Notes: generated by a model not told the origin, from the sequence alone. 64,000 bases of DNA from an uncultured Psychroserpens sp. (GCF_947492715.1 NZ_CANLNS010000002.1:1-64000), one strand, 5' to 3'; shown: positions 25,822 to 35,960, counted from the first letter of the stretch. A program made the numbers and translations.

Positions 25822-26289
25822 TTAGAGCTTATTATTTTCAAACTTTGAGAGTAAATGATTGGTTTGCTGGTTCAATTTTCTTTTAAAAAAGCCTGTCCCT
25901 CCTAAAAGTAAACCTTTAAAACCCATGGCTTGCTTTGCCCATTTATGCAAATCAAAATAGTCTGTATGTTTTATGATTTTTCCATCTTTAAATTCAAAAG
26001 ATGCCGAAATAACATTATGAACTTTTCTTCCCGTTTTACTGAAATTATAAAAGGCTTCCCATTGGGCACTACCATTATTATCATCAGTTTTGATATTAGA
26101 AAATGTAATTTTGAATTCTTTTCCTTTCTGTGAGTTCGCAAGCATTCGCCACATATTACCTGCTTGCGGGCCTTTTAAAACACCAAAAGCTGGGTCTTCA
26201 AATACAATGTCGTCATGATAACACGATGCCATTGTTTCCGCATCTAATTGATCAAAGGCTGTATAAAATTTCTTAATGAGTTCATCCAT
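25822..26289 (-). CDS. SnoaL-like / NTF2-fold protein
   Basis: 155 residues. The opening FYTAFDQLDAETMASCYHDDIVFEDP is the standard SnoaL-like start, followed by the curved sheet WEAFYNFSKTGRKVHNVISASFEFKDGKI and a basic C-terminal tail. NTF2-fold proteins of this type are small cytoplasmic enzymes or ligand-binding proteins; the substrate cannot be deduced. It is monocistronic, with terminators on both sides. Confidence 0.83.
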   Translation of the reverse strand: MDELIKKFYTAFDQLDAETMASCYHDDIVFEDPAFGVLKGPQAGNMWRMLANSQKGKEFKITFSNIKTDDNNGSAQWEAFYNFSKTGRKVHNVISASFEFKDGKIIKHTDYFDLHKWAKQAMGFKGLLLGGTGFFKRKLNQQTNHLLSKFENNKL

Positions 26290-26387
26290 GTTTTAAAGTT
26301 AACAATTATTCTGTTATGAACGCTTACTTAATTACATGGCAACGAGGTTTAGATTATAAGATTTCGAGTTTAAATTTGGTAAAAGAA

Positions 26388-26417
26388 AAAAGACCATCTA
26401 AATAGAGATGGTCTTTT
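26388..26417 (-). terminator. Terminator after the DUF349 gene
   Basis: AAAAGACCATCT and AGATGGTCTTTT form a perfect 12-bp stem with a 6-nt loop, and the minus strand continues with a T-rich tract. It ends transcription of the DUF349 gene. Confidence 0.88.
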
Positions 26418-26439
26418 GAGTGTTTTATATTAAGCAGTC

Positions 26440-28515
26440 TTAGTACATGCTCTTTATTTTCTTTAGTTTTTCTTGCCAAATTAAAAGGCCTTGTTTGTGC
26501 TTTTCAATATTTTTAATAACATCTTTAACTAAAGGATTACTTTCGTCAACATTAGAGAAAAACTGCATATTATTCTCAAGTTGATTGATTTCTCCTTTAA
26601 CTTCTGAAATTTTCTTTCTAATAAAGTTTTGCTCATTGTCCAATAACCTCGTATCATTTGGTTGAGATAAACTTTCCAGTTTATTTTCAAACTTGATCAT
26701 TTCCAATTTGGTTTTATCCATATCCAATTGACCAAAAAGTCCATCTAATGCTTTATTGAATTTACCATCAATATAGCGCTTGTTTGATGGTACATGACCA
26801 ATAGCTTTCCATGCCGAGATTTTCTCTTTTATACTTTTAATATCTGCCTCAGGTTTGCCAGATAACTTCAAAGCATTAACCTCTTCTAATAAAGCCGATT
26901 TTTGTTCATAGGCAGCCATCAATTCTTTATTAGCTTCATTGCGCTCTGCATTTAATCGATCAAAATAAGCGTTACAAGCACCTTTAAATTCTTTCCAAAT
27001 TTTATCACTATCTCGCCTCGGTACATGTCCAATTTTTTTCCAATCACTTTGAATTTTTTTCATCAAAGGTGTTGTTGCAGCAAAATCTTCATTATCCTTA
27101 TTATCTATTGCAATTTGAATTAGAGCTTTCTTTTTCTCTAGATTATCATATTGATCCTTCTTAAGATTTTTATAAAAGGCATTTTTATTTCTGTTAAATG
27201 TTCTAACTGCACCTTTAAATTTAGACCAGGTCTCTTCATTTACTTTTTGAGGTACTTTTCCTGCATTAAAGAAATCCTCTCTTAAGGCTTCAATAGATTT
27301 AATCTTCTTTTGCCATGCTTGGTGAGAGCTAGATGTGTCTGACGCAACTTCTTCAATTTTAGAAATAATTTCTTCTTTACGTTCTAAGTTCTTTTCGCGA
27401 GCCTTGTCTAAATTAGCATAATACGATTGACGCTTATCATGAATTGTCTTAGTTGCATCACTAAAACGTTCCCAGATTTCATCACGATGCTCTCTAGCCA
27501 CAGGCCCTAGGTCTTCTTTCCAAAGTTTATGTAAAACTTGTAACTCTCTAAAAGAACGATTAATGTTATCATCTTTTGCTAATTCTTCAGCACGTTCAAT
27601 AATTTTAGTTTTTTGCTCCAGATTGTGCTTAAAATCCATATCACGTAAGTCGCGATTTAAATGCAACACGTCATAAAATATTTCTACATGATGGTGGTAG
27701 GAATTCCAAGCATTGTTATAGCGATCTCTGGGAATAGGTCCAGCATTACGCCATTGTTCTTGGAGGTCTTTAAAATGTTTATAAGTAGTGTTTATATTTT
27801 CTTCAGCATTTACAAGTCCCTTAATTTCCTCAATAATATGAAGTCTTTTTTCAAGGTTTGCTTTTAAGTTATTTTCACGTTCTTTATAATAGGCATTTAA
27901 GCTATTTCTATAGGTTTTAAAGGCATTATTAAAACGTTTTTTAACAGGAGAGGAGTAGTAAAAATCAATTGCATTTCCACCATCGTTTATAAATTCTTCT
28001 TTTTTCTCATCCAGAAGTGCATCAAATTTAGAACCGAATTCTGATTTGATTTCATCAACTTGAGCTTTAATGTTTTGAATTTTATGGTTGTCTATAAGCT
28101 GCTCAAACTCAATAGTGAGTTGTTCCATAGACATAGAATGGTAGTCTTTAGATTCTAATTTATGACGTTCAGCGTTAGCCTCGTCTTCGGCATCTTCGGC
28201 ATTTGCTTCTTCAATTTCTTCAACGTGAGCGTCGATTTTATTTGTGTCTTCTGCTTTAGGCTCATCGGTATGCTCTATAACGTCATCTACAGCATCCATG
28301 ACGTCATCAACGTTTTCTTTATTAGTTGTTTCGGTTTCTATAGTTTCGGTCTCTTGCGAAATATCTATGTTATTTTCGACAGGCTCAGTAGACTCTTTTA
28401 CCTCTTCTAAAATTGGCTCTTCTGAATTAGTTTTCTTTTCAGGAGATTGAGGTGCTTCGGTAGTATTTAATTCTATTTTTCCATCTGCTTCTTGCAGGTT
28501 ATCATTCTCAGACAT
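26440..28515 (-). CDS. DUF349 coiled-coil protein
   Basis: 691 residues. The first ~125 residues are strongly acidic and low-complexity (Glu, Asp, Asn, Thr). After that come repeated helical DUF349 modules with the W-K-I-G pattern: LQEQWRNAGPIPRDRYNNAW, LWKEDLGPVAREHRDEIW, DWKKIGHVPRRDSDKIW. The family is long, cytoplasmic and coiled-coil rich; its role is not established. It is a single-gene unit with its own terminator. The acidic N-terminus resembles an unstructured tail. Confidence 0.88.
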   Translation of the reverse strand: MSENDNLQEADGKIELNTTEAPQSPEKKTNSEEPILEEVKESTEPVENNIDISQETETIETETTNKENVDDVMDAVDDVIEHTDEPKAEDTNKIDAHVEEIEEANAEDAEDEANAERHKLESKDYHSMSMEQLTIEFEQLIDNHKIQNIKAQVDEIKSEFGSKFDALLDEKKEEFINDGGNAIDFYYSSPVKKRFNNAFKTYRNSLNAYYKERENNLKANLEKRLHIIEEIKGLVNAEENINTTYKHFKDLQEQWRNAGPIPRDRYNNAWNSYHHHVEIFYDVLHLNRDLRDMDFKHNLEQKTKIIERAEELAKDDNINRSFRELQVLHKLWKEDLGPVAREHRDEIWERFSDATKTIHDKRQSYYANLDKAREKNLERKEEIISKIEEVASDTSSSHQAWQKKIKSIEALREDFFNAGKVPQKVNEETWSKFKGAVRTFNRNKNAFYKNLKKDQYDNLEKKKALIQIAIDNKDNEDFAATTPLMKKIQSDWKKIGHVPRRDSDKIWKEFKGACNAYFDRLNAERNEANKELMAAYEQKSALLEEVNALKLSGKPEADIKSIKEKISAWKAIGHVPSNKRYIDGKFNKALDGLFGQLDMDKTKLEMIKFENKLESLSQPNDTRLLDNEQNFIRKKISEVKGEINQLENNMQFFSNVDESNPLVKDVIKNIEKHKQGLLIWQEKLKKIKSMY

Positions 28516-28596
28516 TTTTCAATGTTTTATGTATTAGAAGGCTAATATACAACCAAGCGGCTGATTTACAAAAAAAGAAATCTTAGTTATGATTTT

Positions 28597-29337
28597 TTAA
28601 GAGTATAAATTCCAAATCTTCCATGATTTTTCAGCTTGGAATACGAGCATTTGATAACCGTTAATAGTACTAGCTCCCTGGAGTTTTGCGATTTTTAAGA
28701 ACTTGGTTTCTTCGGGATTATAAATTAAATCAAATACCAAGTGCTTATTCGAAATACCATCATATGGAAGATTTGGGCAACTATTGATATTTGGATGCGT
28801 TCCTAACGGTGTGCAATTAATAATAACCTTATATGATTTTATATGATCTATAGTAAGGTCGTCGTAGGTGAATTTTACACTATCGCTTTTTTGTCTTGAG
28901 ACGTAGTCATATTTTATTTTCAACTTTTTTAAAGTATATGCAATTGCTTTTGATGCACCACCTGTACCAAGAATAAGCGCTTTTTTATGATGTGATTTTA
29001 AAAAGGGTTTAATAGATTTTTTGAACCCATAGCAATCGGTATTATGCCCTTTTAGTTTGCCTTTAGAATTTATTGTTATCGTATTAACTGCTCCAATTTT
29101 TTTTGCTTTTTTATCAAGAGTGTCTAAATATGGGATAATTTGTTCTTTATATGGAATCGTGACATTTAAGCCCGAAATGTCAGGATGGGTTTTAAGTAAA
29201 TGTTCAAAATCGGAAATATCCTCTATATCAAAATTCTCATAAGTACATGAGAGTTCTTCAGCTTCAAATTTCTTACTGAAATACCCTCTTGAAAATGAAT
29301 AATCAATATTTTTTCCTAATAAGCCTAATTTAAACAT
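28597..29337 (-). CDS. aroE: Shikimate dehydrogenase
   Basis: 246 residues from MFKLGLLGKNIDYSFS; the track ORF adds 8 residues. The motif GLNVTIPYKEQI with its lysine and the NAD(P) loop ALILGTGGASKAIAY are both present. It reduces 3-dehydroshikimate in aromatic amino acid synthesis. Its start overlaps the stop of the second DUF368 gene by 8 bp, so it is cotranscribed with the tandem transporters. Confidence 0.94.
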   Translation of the reverse strand: MFKLGLLGKNIDYSFSRGYFSKKFEAEELSCTYENFDIEDISDFEHLLKTHPDISGLNVTIPYKEQIIPYLDTLDKKAKKIGAVNTITINSKGKLKGHNTDCYGFKKSIKPFLKSHHKKALILGTGGASKAIAYTLKKLKIKYDYVSRQKSDSVKFTYDDLTIDHIKSYKVIINCTPLGTHPNINSCPNLPYDGISNKHLVFDLIYNPEETKFLKIAKLQGASTINGYQMLVFQAEKSWKIWNLYS

Positions 29338-30349
29338 GTGCTTTTTTTGTGCGTTGACCATACCACTCTAAAGCAAGTACGATAAAAATTCCTATGATAA
29401 TATAGCCTATGGCAAAATAGGTTTCAGAAGTTAGTTCAGGTAAAAAACGTTCATAATTAGAGATAATTTTCCCTCCATTTGAATCTAGCAAGAAACTCCC
29501 GTCATTTTGAGTTTTGAATATCGTTTTCTTCCAAGGCCAAACTACACCCAGCGAACCCACAATAAATCCAATGATAGAAGCTGTTGTAATGCTTTTATAA
29601 TGTTTTAAAACATAACTCAAAACATGCGAAAATGTTACTAAACCAGTTACAGAGCCCAAGGTAAATACAACTAACACCTTAAGTAGTCTCACACGGATTT
29701 CATTTTGTAGAAAGCTAAAATCTCCTGAAAAAACCTCGGCAATTGTATCATATAATGCGTTCACAGAATCAACAAGTAGCAACACATAATTACCTAAAAG
29801 AATTAAGATAAACGATCCAGAAAAACCAGGGAGTGTCATCCCCGAAACACTAATTATGCCACAGAAAAAAACAAAAAACAGGTTGTCATTTTCCATTGCA
29901 GGATCTAAAAAACTAATAGCAATACCTAAGGAAATGCCAATAGCTAAAGATAGTATGCTTTTATAGTTCCAATCTTTAAAGTCTTTATTGATATAGTAAA
30001 TTGATCCTACGATCATTCCGAAAAATAAACTCCAAACATACAATTCATAATTTTGGAGGAAGTAATCTAAAATTTTAGATACGCTAAAGTAACTAACGAT
30101 CATTCCGAAGAAAAGTAGACCCAAAAATTTCCCATTGATATAGCGGTAGAAACTTTTAAATCGGCCATTAAATAACAATTTAAAAGCTGTTTTATTAACC
30201 CTTTGTAGTGAATATATAAACTCTTCGTAAAACCCAGCAACAAAAGCGACAACACCTCCAGAAACACCAGGGACTTTATTTGCGGCTCCCATGCCTAAAC
30301 CTTTTATAACAAGGAATATTTTGTCTTTTAGTGTTCTGGTGCTCTCCAT
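29330..30349 (-). CDS. DUF368 (PopT-type) polyprenyl-phosphate transporter, copy 2
   Basis: 339 residues, about eight to ten membrane helices, with the duplicated signature VPGVSGGVVAFVAGFYEEF near residue 23 and LPGFSGSFILILLGNY near the middle. The repeats suggest an inverted-repeat fold. DUF368 proteins of the PopT group recycle undecaprenyl phosphate across the inner membrane for cell-wall and LPS assembly. The start ATG overlaps the stop of copy 1 (TAATG), so both are translated together. Substrate for this copy is inferred. Confidence 0.88.
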   Translation of the reverse strand: MESTRTLKDKIFLVIKGLGMGAANKVPGVSGGVVAFVAGFYEEFIYSLQRVNKTAFKLLFNGRFKSFYRYINGKFLGLLFFGMIVSYFSVSKILDYFLQNYELYVWSLFFGMIVGSIYYINKDFKDWNYKSILSLAIGISLGIAISFLDPAMENDNLFFVFFCGIISVSGMTLPGFSGSFILILLGNYVLLLVDSVNALYDTIAEVFSGDFSFLQNEIRVRLLKVLVVFTLGSVTGLVTFSHVLSYVLKHYKSITTASIIGFIVGSLGVVWPWKKTIFKTQNDGSFLLDSNGGKIISNYERFLPELTSETYFAIGYIIIGIFIVLALEWYGQRTKKAHV

Positions 30350-31317
30350 TAGGCTTTTCCTTTTTTAGTACCTAAGCTCTCAAGTACCAATATCGTTGCA
30401 AACCCAGCAATTATTAAAACTAATGCTAATACAATCTGATTATCGCCACTATAGGAGGTAGGCAAAATACTTTTATCTAAAACAGTTACTTCTAAGCCTT
30501 CAGAATTTATTCTTGTTTTTAATACCTCTTTCCATGGCCATATTTTATTTAAAGAGCCTATCATAAATCCAGTAAGGATGGCTAAGGTCAAGTTTTTCTT
30601 ATGTTTAAACATCCAATTGAGTATTTTAGAAAACACTTTAAGACCAATAACAGCTCCAATGCCTAGAAGAAAAAATTTAAGTAAGGCATCTTTTAATAAA
30701 TCAAAGTTCCCGGTTGTAACACCTTCAATGAGATTATTTACGGTGTTAATTGCAGTTTCATAAGCACCAAGTATGAGTAGTATAAAGGCGCCTGAAACGC
30801 CAGGAAGAATCATTGCAATAATTGCTATAAAACCACAAAATAATAGATACAAGGAACTATCTGGTGATGCAAACGGTTCGGCTAGTGTAATAAAATAGGA
30901 GAGGACCGATGTTATTGCTATAGCAGCAATTACAGATAACGACCAAGATTTTATTTGTTTTGCAATGTATAATACACTCGCCAAGACGAGTCCAAAGAAA
31001 AACGACCAGAGTAAAATAGGCTCATTGTGCAATAAGTACTTGATGAGCTTAGCCAAAGATAAGATGCTAATGAGTATACCTGAGAACAAGGCTAAGAGAA
31101 AGGTCCCATTTATAGAAGACCATGCCGCTTTGAATCCCTGTTGTTTCCAAATTTTAAAAACTCCTAAATTTAAGTTGTCAATACTCTCTATAAGCTCTTC
31201 ATAAATCCCAGAAATAAACGCAATTGTACCGCCAGATACGCCTGGAACAACATCTGCTGCTCCCATTGCTATTCCTTTAAGTGTTATGAAAAAGTAATCT
31301 TTAAACTGTCTCTGCAT
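30349..31317 (-). CDS. DUF368 (PopT-type) polyprenyl-phosphate transporter, copy 1
   Basis: 322 residues, polytopic, with VPGVSGGTIAFISGIYEEL near residue 25 and LPGVSGAFILLILGAYE near residue 167. It is clearly paralogous to the adjacent 339-residue gene, including the GSLNKIWPWK and GSLGVVWPWK loops, but diverged enough that the duplication is old. It is the first gene of the DUF368-DUF368-aroE unit. The two may have different lipid carriers, locations of use or regulation. Confidence 0.88.
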   Translation of the reverse strand: MQRQFKDYFFITLKGIAMGAADVVPGVSGGTIAFISGIYEELIESIDNLNLGVFKIWKQQGFKAAWSSINGTFLLALFSGILISILSLAKLIKYLLHNEPILLWSFFFGLVLASVLYIAKQIKSWSLSVIAAIAITSVLSYFITLAEPFASPDSSLYLLFCGFIAIIAMILPGVSGAFILLILGAYETAINTVNNLIEGVTTGNFDLLKDALLKFFLLGIGAVIGLKVFSKILNWMFKHKKNLTLAILTGFMIGSLNKIWPWKEVLKTRINSEGLEVTVLDKSILPTSYSGDNQIVLALVLIIAGFATILVLESLGTKKGKA

Positions 31318-31416
31318 GTTGATTTTTAATAGCTAGCGTAAAGGTATGAAATAGCTATGAGTAATTTCAGACAAAGTTTAATTTGATTTGACTTGTTTGT
31401 AGAAAAAAGTAAGTGT

Positions 31417-32820
31417 CTATTTTTTTGCGTTACTAATCATTTCAATAACAGAGGGTTTATGCAAAACGTTTGGAAATAACTCTTCTAAAATGAAATAAAA
31501 CTCGTGATTTAGCAGCAATGCATTTTTTAAATGATAATGCCCCTTGTTACTTTGATTTAAGCTAAAGTTTAAACCAGCCAATCGAAATTCTAGTTCTGCC
31601 GTTTCTGGATAAAACTCTGCCGCTTGAATCAAATTCATGATTGAAGCCTCATATTCACCAAGTGCAATAAGAATGTCTGCTCTGGACAACCATGTTTGTA
31701 GTTCGTAATTACCTAAATCGAGTGTTTTTTTATAACCACGTTCAGCTTCCTCGAGAAAATTGAGACGATGGTTAATTTTTGCGTATAACTTCCAATATAC
31801 GACGTTTTCACCATCTATATTAATGGCTTTATTAATATAGAACAGTGCTTTTTGGTAATTCTGTTTCTTATTATAAAATTTGGTAATAGCAATCCATCCT
31901 TTATCTAATAAGGGGTCTTCATGAACTGTTTTATAAAAATATTGTACAGCCAAATCATCATTACCAAGTTTTTCATAACAGTATCCAATTCGTAATAAAG
32001 CGAACGAAGTTGGTTCATCTAAGGCTAATGTGATTTTATAATTTTCAATAGCTTCATGGAACGCTTTTTTCTTTTCTAGAACTTTCCCTTTTTCTAGATA
32101 AGCACCAACAAAACTGTCGTCAGAAATAATGGCGAAATCGAAAGCAGCTAAAGCTTTGTCATAATCTTTTATCGTGAAATATTGACGCCCTAATTGATGC
32201 CAAGCAACTTCGCAATACGGGCTTTTATCAAGATATGTATTTAAAAAACTTATAGCGTCTTCATTTTCGTCTAGAAAGTCATAACAGTAAATTACATTAT
32301 ACAATGCAGAATAGTCGTCTAAATCAAGTTCTAAACATTTTTTAAAATAAGTTCTCGCATTGTGAAATTGATCTAAGAATAAATACTCCATACCAATTAG
32401 AGCATATAAATCTCCTACGCCTTCATCATTTTGAGCTAAATCTAACGCAATTAAAAGGGTATTAACGGCTTTTTCATGCTCATCTTGCTTTGAAAGTACA
32501 TTTGCCTTCTGTATATAGATTTCTTCGTTTGAAGGCTCTAAAATGTGTAGCTCGTCTAGTAGCTTATCTGCCTCTTCAAATTTATTCTCGAGAACAAAAA
32601 GTTCTGTTTGAAATAACTTTAAGTTGATTGAAGATGGGTGTTGTTCAAGTCCTAACTTAACTGCTTTTTTTGCTAAAGCGATTTTACCTGTTTCTAGATA
32701 ATGGTGAATAATATTTTCAAACTCTACAGAATCAAAGAACAAAACATTATTAGTTTTGAGCATTGATTCAAATCGATTAAGCGAAATATTGTTGTTGTCT
32801 TGAGGTAGACCAAACTCCAT
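31417..32820 (-). CDS. TPR protein, unknown function
   Basis: 467 residues from the ATG at 32820; the track start is a TTG two codons earlier. No signal peptide. About a dozen tetratricopeptide repeats cover most of the protein (LYALIGMEYLFLDQFHNARTYFKKC, WHQLGRQYFTIKDYDKALAAF). TPR arrays are protein-binding scaffolds; without other domains, the partner is unknown. It precedes the DUF368 pair by about 100 bp and could be cotranscribed. Confidence 0.85.
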   Translation of the reverse strand: MEFGLPQDNNNISLNRFESMLKTNNVLFFDSVEFENIIHHYLETGKIALAKKAVKLGLEQHPSSINLKLFQTELFVLENKFEEADKLLDELHILEPSNEEIYIQKANVLSKQDEHEKAVNTLLIALDLAQNDEGVGDLYALIGMEYLFLDQFHNARTYFKKCLELDLDDYSALYNVIYCYDFLDENEDAISFLNTYLDKSPYCEVAWHQLGRQYFTIKDYDKALAAFDFAIISDDSFVGAYLEKGKVLEKKKAFHEAIENYKITLALDEPTSFALLRIGYCYEKLGNDDLAVQYFYKTVHEDPLLDKGWIAITKFYNKKQNYQKALFYINKAINIDGENVVYWKLYAKINHRLNFLEEAERGYKKTLDLGNYELQTWLSRADILIALGEYEASIMNLIQAAEFYPETAELEFRLAGLNFSLNQSNKGHYHLKNALLLNHEFYFILEELFPNVLHKPSVIEMISNAKK

Positions 32821-32988
32821 AAGCAAATAGCATTGTTTGTTAAATAAAAGTACTCTTATCAGTTAAAAAATTTAATATCTAATTTTAATGTTTTCAACAA
32901 AATAGTTAACAGCTAGAGTAGAAGTTAAGATTGATAGTTTTTAATTTCTATAAATCAAAGACTTAAGTTATAATAGTAATAGCATAAA

Positions 32989-34170
32989 TTATGCCGAAAT
33001 AGAATCTAAAACTCGTGTAATAATGGCACAACCTTCAAGGATTTCATCTTTTGAAATGGTAAGAGGCGGTGTAATTCGAATTGCTTTTGGTTCAAATAGT
33101 AGCCAAAATAAAATCAATCCTTCATCTTGACACTTTAAAATGATGTCATTTGCCATATCAGCAGAATGGGTTATGATGGCCAGCATTAATCCTTTTCCAC
33201 GGATTTCAGTAATCAACGGATGCTTTAAGTGTTCTCGAAATAATTTTTCCTTTTCTAAAGTATCAGAAATGAGATTAGTTTCTGTTATTTCTTTAAGGGT
33301 AGCTAACGCCGCGGCTGCGATTACGGGATGACCGCCAAATGTAGTGATATGCCCAAGTTTAGGAGCTTCTTGTAATTGATTCATATGCTCAGATGATGCT
33401 GTAAATGCTCCAATTGGCATGCCACCTCCTAAACCTTTTCCAGTGACTAAAATATCTGGAATACAATTGAAATGTTCAAAACCGAATAGTTTTCCTGTGC
33501 GACCAAAACCAGGTTGTATCTCATCTAGGATCAATAAGGCACCAACATCATCACAACGCTTACGAACCTTAGATAAGTAATCGTTTGAAGGTGCTATGAA
33601 ACCAGCACCACCTTGAATGGTTTCTAAAATAACACCAGCTGTATTACGAGTAATCCATGTGAGGTCGTCGATACTGTTAAAATCAATAAATTTCACATCT
33701 GGAAGTAATGGTCTAAAAGCACGTTTCCGATCTTCATAGCCCATAACACTCATGGCTCCCATTGTATTACCATGGTACGCCCCATGCGCAGCAATAATTT
33801 CACTACGTCCAGTAACACGTCTTGCAAGTTTTAATGCACCTTCTATAGCTTCTGTACCAGAATTGGTGAGGTATGTTTTTTGTAAATTTTCAGGAAGATG
33901 ATTAGCCAATAACTTTGCGAGTTCTACAGCTGGTTGCTGTATATATTCGCCATAAACCATAACATGCAAATAACGGTCAATTTGGTTTTTAATCGCCTCA
34001 ACAACTTTGGGATGTTTATGACCAAGACTACATGCCGAAACCCCAGCAACAAAATCTAAATATGCTTTGCTCTCTGCGTCATAAATATAGGAGCCTTCAG
34101 CATGAGAAATTGACATTGCCAAAGGGTGTGATGTCGTTTGAGCTTGATATTTGAAGAAATCATCTTTCAT
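32989..34170 (-). CDS. Class-III aminotransferase
   Basis: 393 residues. PLP-binding features are TNSGTEAIEGALKLAR, the LILDEIQPGFGRTG segment with the conserved aspartate, and the Schiff-base lysine in VTGKGLGGGMPIGAF. This is the ornithine/acetylornithine/GABA-type family, and the exact amino donor cannot be read. It overlaps the OstA-like gene by one base, an odd partnership that suggests co-expression. Not a DegT-type enzyme, so it is not KdnA. Confidence 0.9.
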   Translation of the reverse strand: MKDDFFKYQAQTTSHPLAMSISHAEGSYIYDAESKAYLDFVAGVSACSLGHKHPKVVEAIKNQIDRYLHVMVYGEYIQQPAVELAKLLANHLPENLQKTYLTNSGTEAIEGALKLARRVTGRSEIIAAHGAYHGNTMGAMSVMGYEDRKRAFRPLLPDVKFIDFNSIDDLTWITRNTAGVILETIQGGAGFIAPSNDYLSKVRKRCDDVGALLILDEIQPGFGRTGKLFGFEHFNCIPDILVTGKGLGGGMPIGAFTASSEHMNQLQEAPKLGHITTFGGHPVIAAAALATLKEITETNLISDTLEKEKLFREHLKHPLITEIRGKGLMLAIITHSADMANDIILKCQDEGLILFWLLFEPKAIRITPPLTISKDEILEGCAIITRVLDSISA

Positions 34171-35960
34171 CAGTTACCTTTCTTTTTTTTATAGGTGGTT
34201 GGTAACGTATTACTTAAAGGCTTCTTTTTTTTCTTAAGTCTATCCTTTTTTGGTATTTGCCTGTTGGCTTTATTTTCTTTGCTTTTGTCTTTCTGTTTTG
34301 CCGTGTTTACTCGTTTTAAGAGCGCATCATCAAAGAATTCGTCATCTTCAACATAGGGTTCTAAGCCTTTAATCACTGGCAAAACTAATGGAGGATCGTC
34401 ACTAAACAAGTCTTCTACGCTTTTGGGTTGTTCATCTCCTCTCCAATCAAAACCTCTAAACTTTCGTGCGTTTTCGGGAAATTGAGATTCAGGATATATG
34501 TCTCCATCGACCTGATTAAATAAAGTTATTATTTTATAAGGACCGTCAAATTTAAGGTTAATGCTACCTGATTTTGACTTATTAATACCTATTAAAGTGT
34601 CGTTATCATCTCGCGTATAAAAGATGATTTCAGCATTTTTAATAATATCAACATTATAAAGTTCATTATCTTTAAAAAGACCAATTAATCGCTGACCTTT
34701 AATTTGATTAAAGCCATCACCCAAGGTGTCTTTACTAATAAGGAATGCATTATTGAATACTTTAAGCGAATCGAGTTCTTCTTTTTCCACATCAGAGATT
34801 AAATGAATAGAATCTCCAGTCATTTGGTTACCTAAATTCCATAAAACAGGTCTTCGTTTTACCGAAAAGTCATCACCAGTTGCATAACGCTTTAAATTAA
34901 TTAATTGCGTTAGTCCAGTTTTATGGTCGGCATGTATAGAATCGGCCTTACCACTCATATCACTCTTGTACATTTTGGCATTAAAGAATGCTCTGGTGAT
35001 ACGATGTTCGGGTTTTCCAGTGACCATTAAGGTATCGGCATGAATATAAATAGAGTCATTTTCTTGAACGGTAATTGCCAAGGCACGTTTCGTAATGAAT
35101 ACAGAATCTTTAGCTCTAAAAACTTCAGCATAATGGCCTCTAACGATACTTTTATTAGTGGTATCTGTTACTGTAATGTTATTTGTTGCCGAAACAAAAC
35201 TCCTGTTTCTGTCAAAATATAAGCTATCACCTTTAACCTCTCGATTATCATAATCAACTTTTGAGTTCTTTACAAAATAACCCAAGTCATTGTTTGTATC
35301 GTAGAATCCGCGTTCAGAGTATACTTTACTGGTTTCACCAACAATTGTAGAAGGGCCATACATATAAGCATGTCCTGTTTCAGAATAAAAATCTAACTGG
35401 TTGGTGTTAAGGGTGTATTCTGGATTAACAAGAACCACATCTTTTTTGAAACGATACTTGCTTTTGTTTAAATAATAACGACCAATTTGGCTTGTAATCG
35501 TTCCAGAAGAATCTCGAACCACCTTACCCATACTTTTGTAAAAAGCCTCTTGTTTCGTTCTATCAAAAAACAGTGTGTCTGTTGTTAGTGTAGATTGAGG
35601 CTCGGTAAGTACAACATCACCTGCGGCAAAAGCTAGTTGAGTAATACCACTATATTCAACATATTTTGATGTCATATTAATGGTATCTCCTTGCTTGATA
35701 ACCACATTACTAAACGCTTCTATAAAATCTTCATCATGATAATATCGTGCCTTATCGCACCACATATCAACGCCTTCATGAACAATGTGAATTTGACCTT
35801 GGTCACTACGAACAAAAGTGGTAACGTTAGGGCCTGAAAGCGAATCCCTAACGGTAAATCCAGAGTATTCTATAAAAATTTTCTTGGATTCTTGAGCATA
35901 GCTGTAAGTTGTTGCAAAACAACATGCGAGTATAAATATGTATCTGAAAATTAGATTCAA
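34170..35960 (-). CDS. OstA/LptA-like LPS transport protein
   Basis: 596 residues with a signal peptide (MNLIFRYIFILACCFATTYSYAQ). The OstA beta-jellyroll strands begin at VDMWCDKARYYHDEDFIEAFSNV. A lysine-rich tail (about 550-596) ends the protein. The family forms the periplasmic bridge carrying LPS to the outer membrane; this long form is characteristic of Bacteroidota, where it may combine LptA and N-terminal LptD functions. The start codon is TTG at 35960, with no convincing in-frame ATG nearby. It overlaps the aminotransferase by one base. Confidence 0.88.
   Translation of the reverse strand: MNLIFRYIFILACCFATTYSYAQESKKIFIEYSGFTVRDSLSGPNVTTFVRSDQGQIHIVHEGVDMWCDKARYYHDEDFIEAFSNVVIKQGDTINMTSKYVEYSGITQLAFAAGDVVLTEPQSTLTTDTLFFDRTKQEAFYKSMGKVVRDSSGTITSQIGRYYLNKSKYRFKKDVVLVNPEYTLNTNQLDFYSETGHAYMYGPSTIVGETSKVYSERGFYDTNNDLGYFVKNSKVDYDNREVKGDSLYFDRNRSFVSATNNITVTDTTNKSIVRGHYAEVFRAKDSVFITKRALAITVQENDSIYIHADTLMVTGKPEHRITRAFFNAKMYKSDMSGKADSIHADHKTGLTQLINLKRYATGDDFSVKRRPVLWNLGNQMTGDSIHLISDVEKEELDSLKVFNNAFLISKDTLGDGFNQIKGQRLIGLFKDNELYNVDIIKNAEIIFYTRDDNDTLIGINKSKSGSINLKFDGPYKIITLFNQVDGDIYPESQFPENARKFRGFDWRGDEQPKSVEDLFSDDPPLVLPVIKGLEPYVEDDEFFDDALLKRVNTAKQKDKSKENKANRQIPKKDRLKKKKKPLSNTLPTTYKKKKGN

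Noticed and set aside
32989-34170. Candidate for KdnA, the amination partner of the KdnB-like enzyme
   Set aside because: It is a class-III aminotransferase, whereas KdnA belongs, as far as I know, to the DegT family, and it is 9 kb away with an OstA-like partner.
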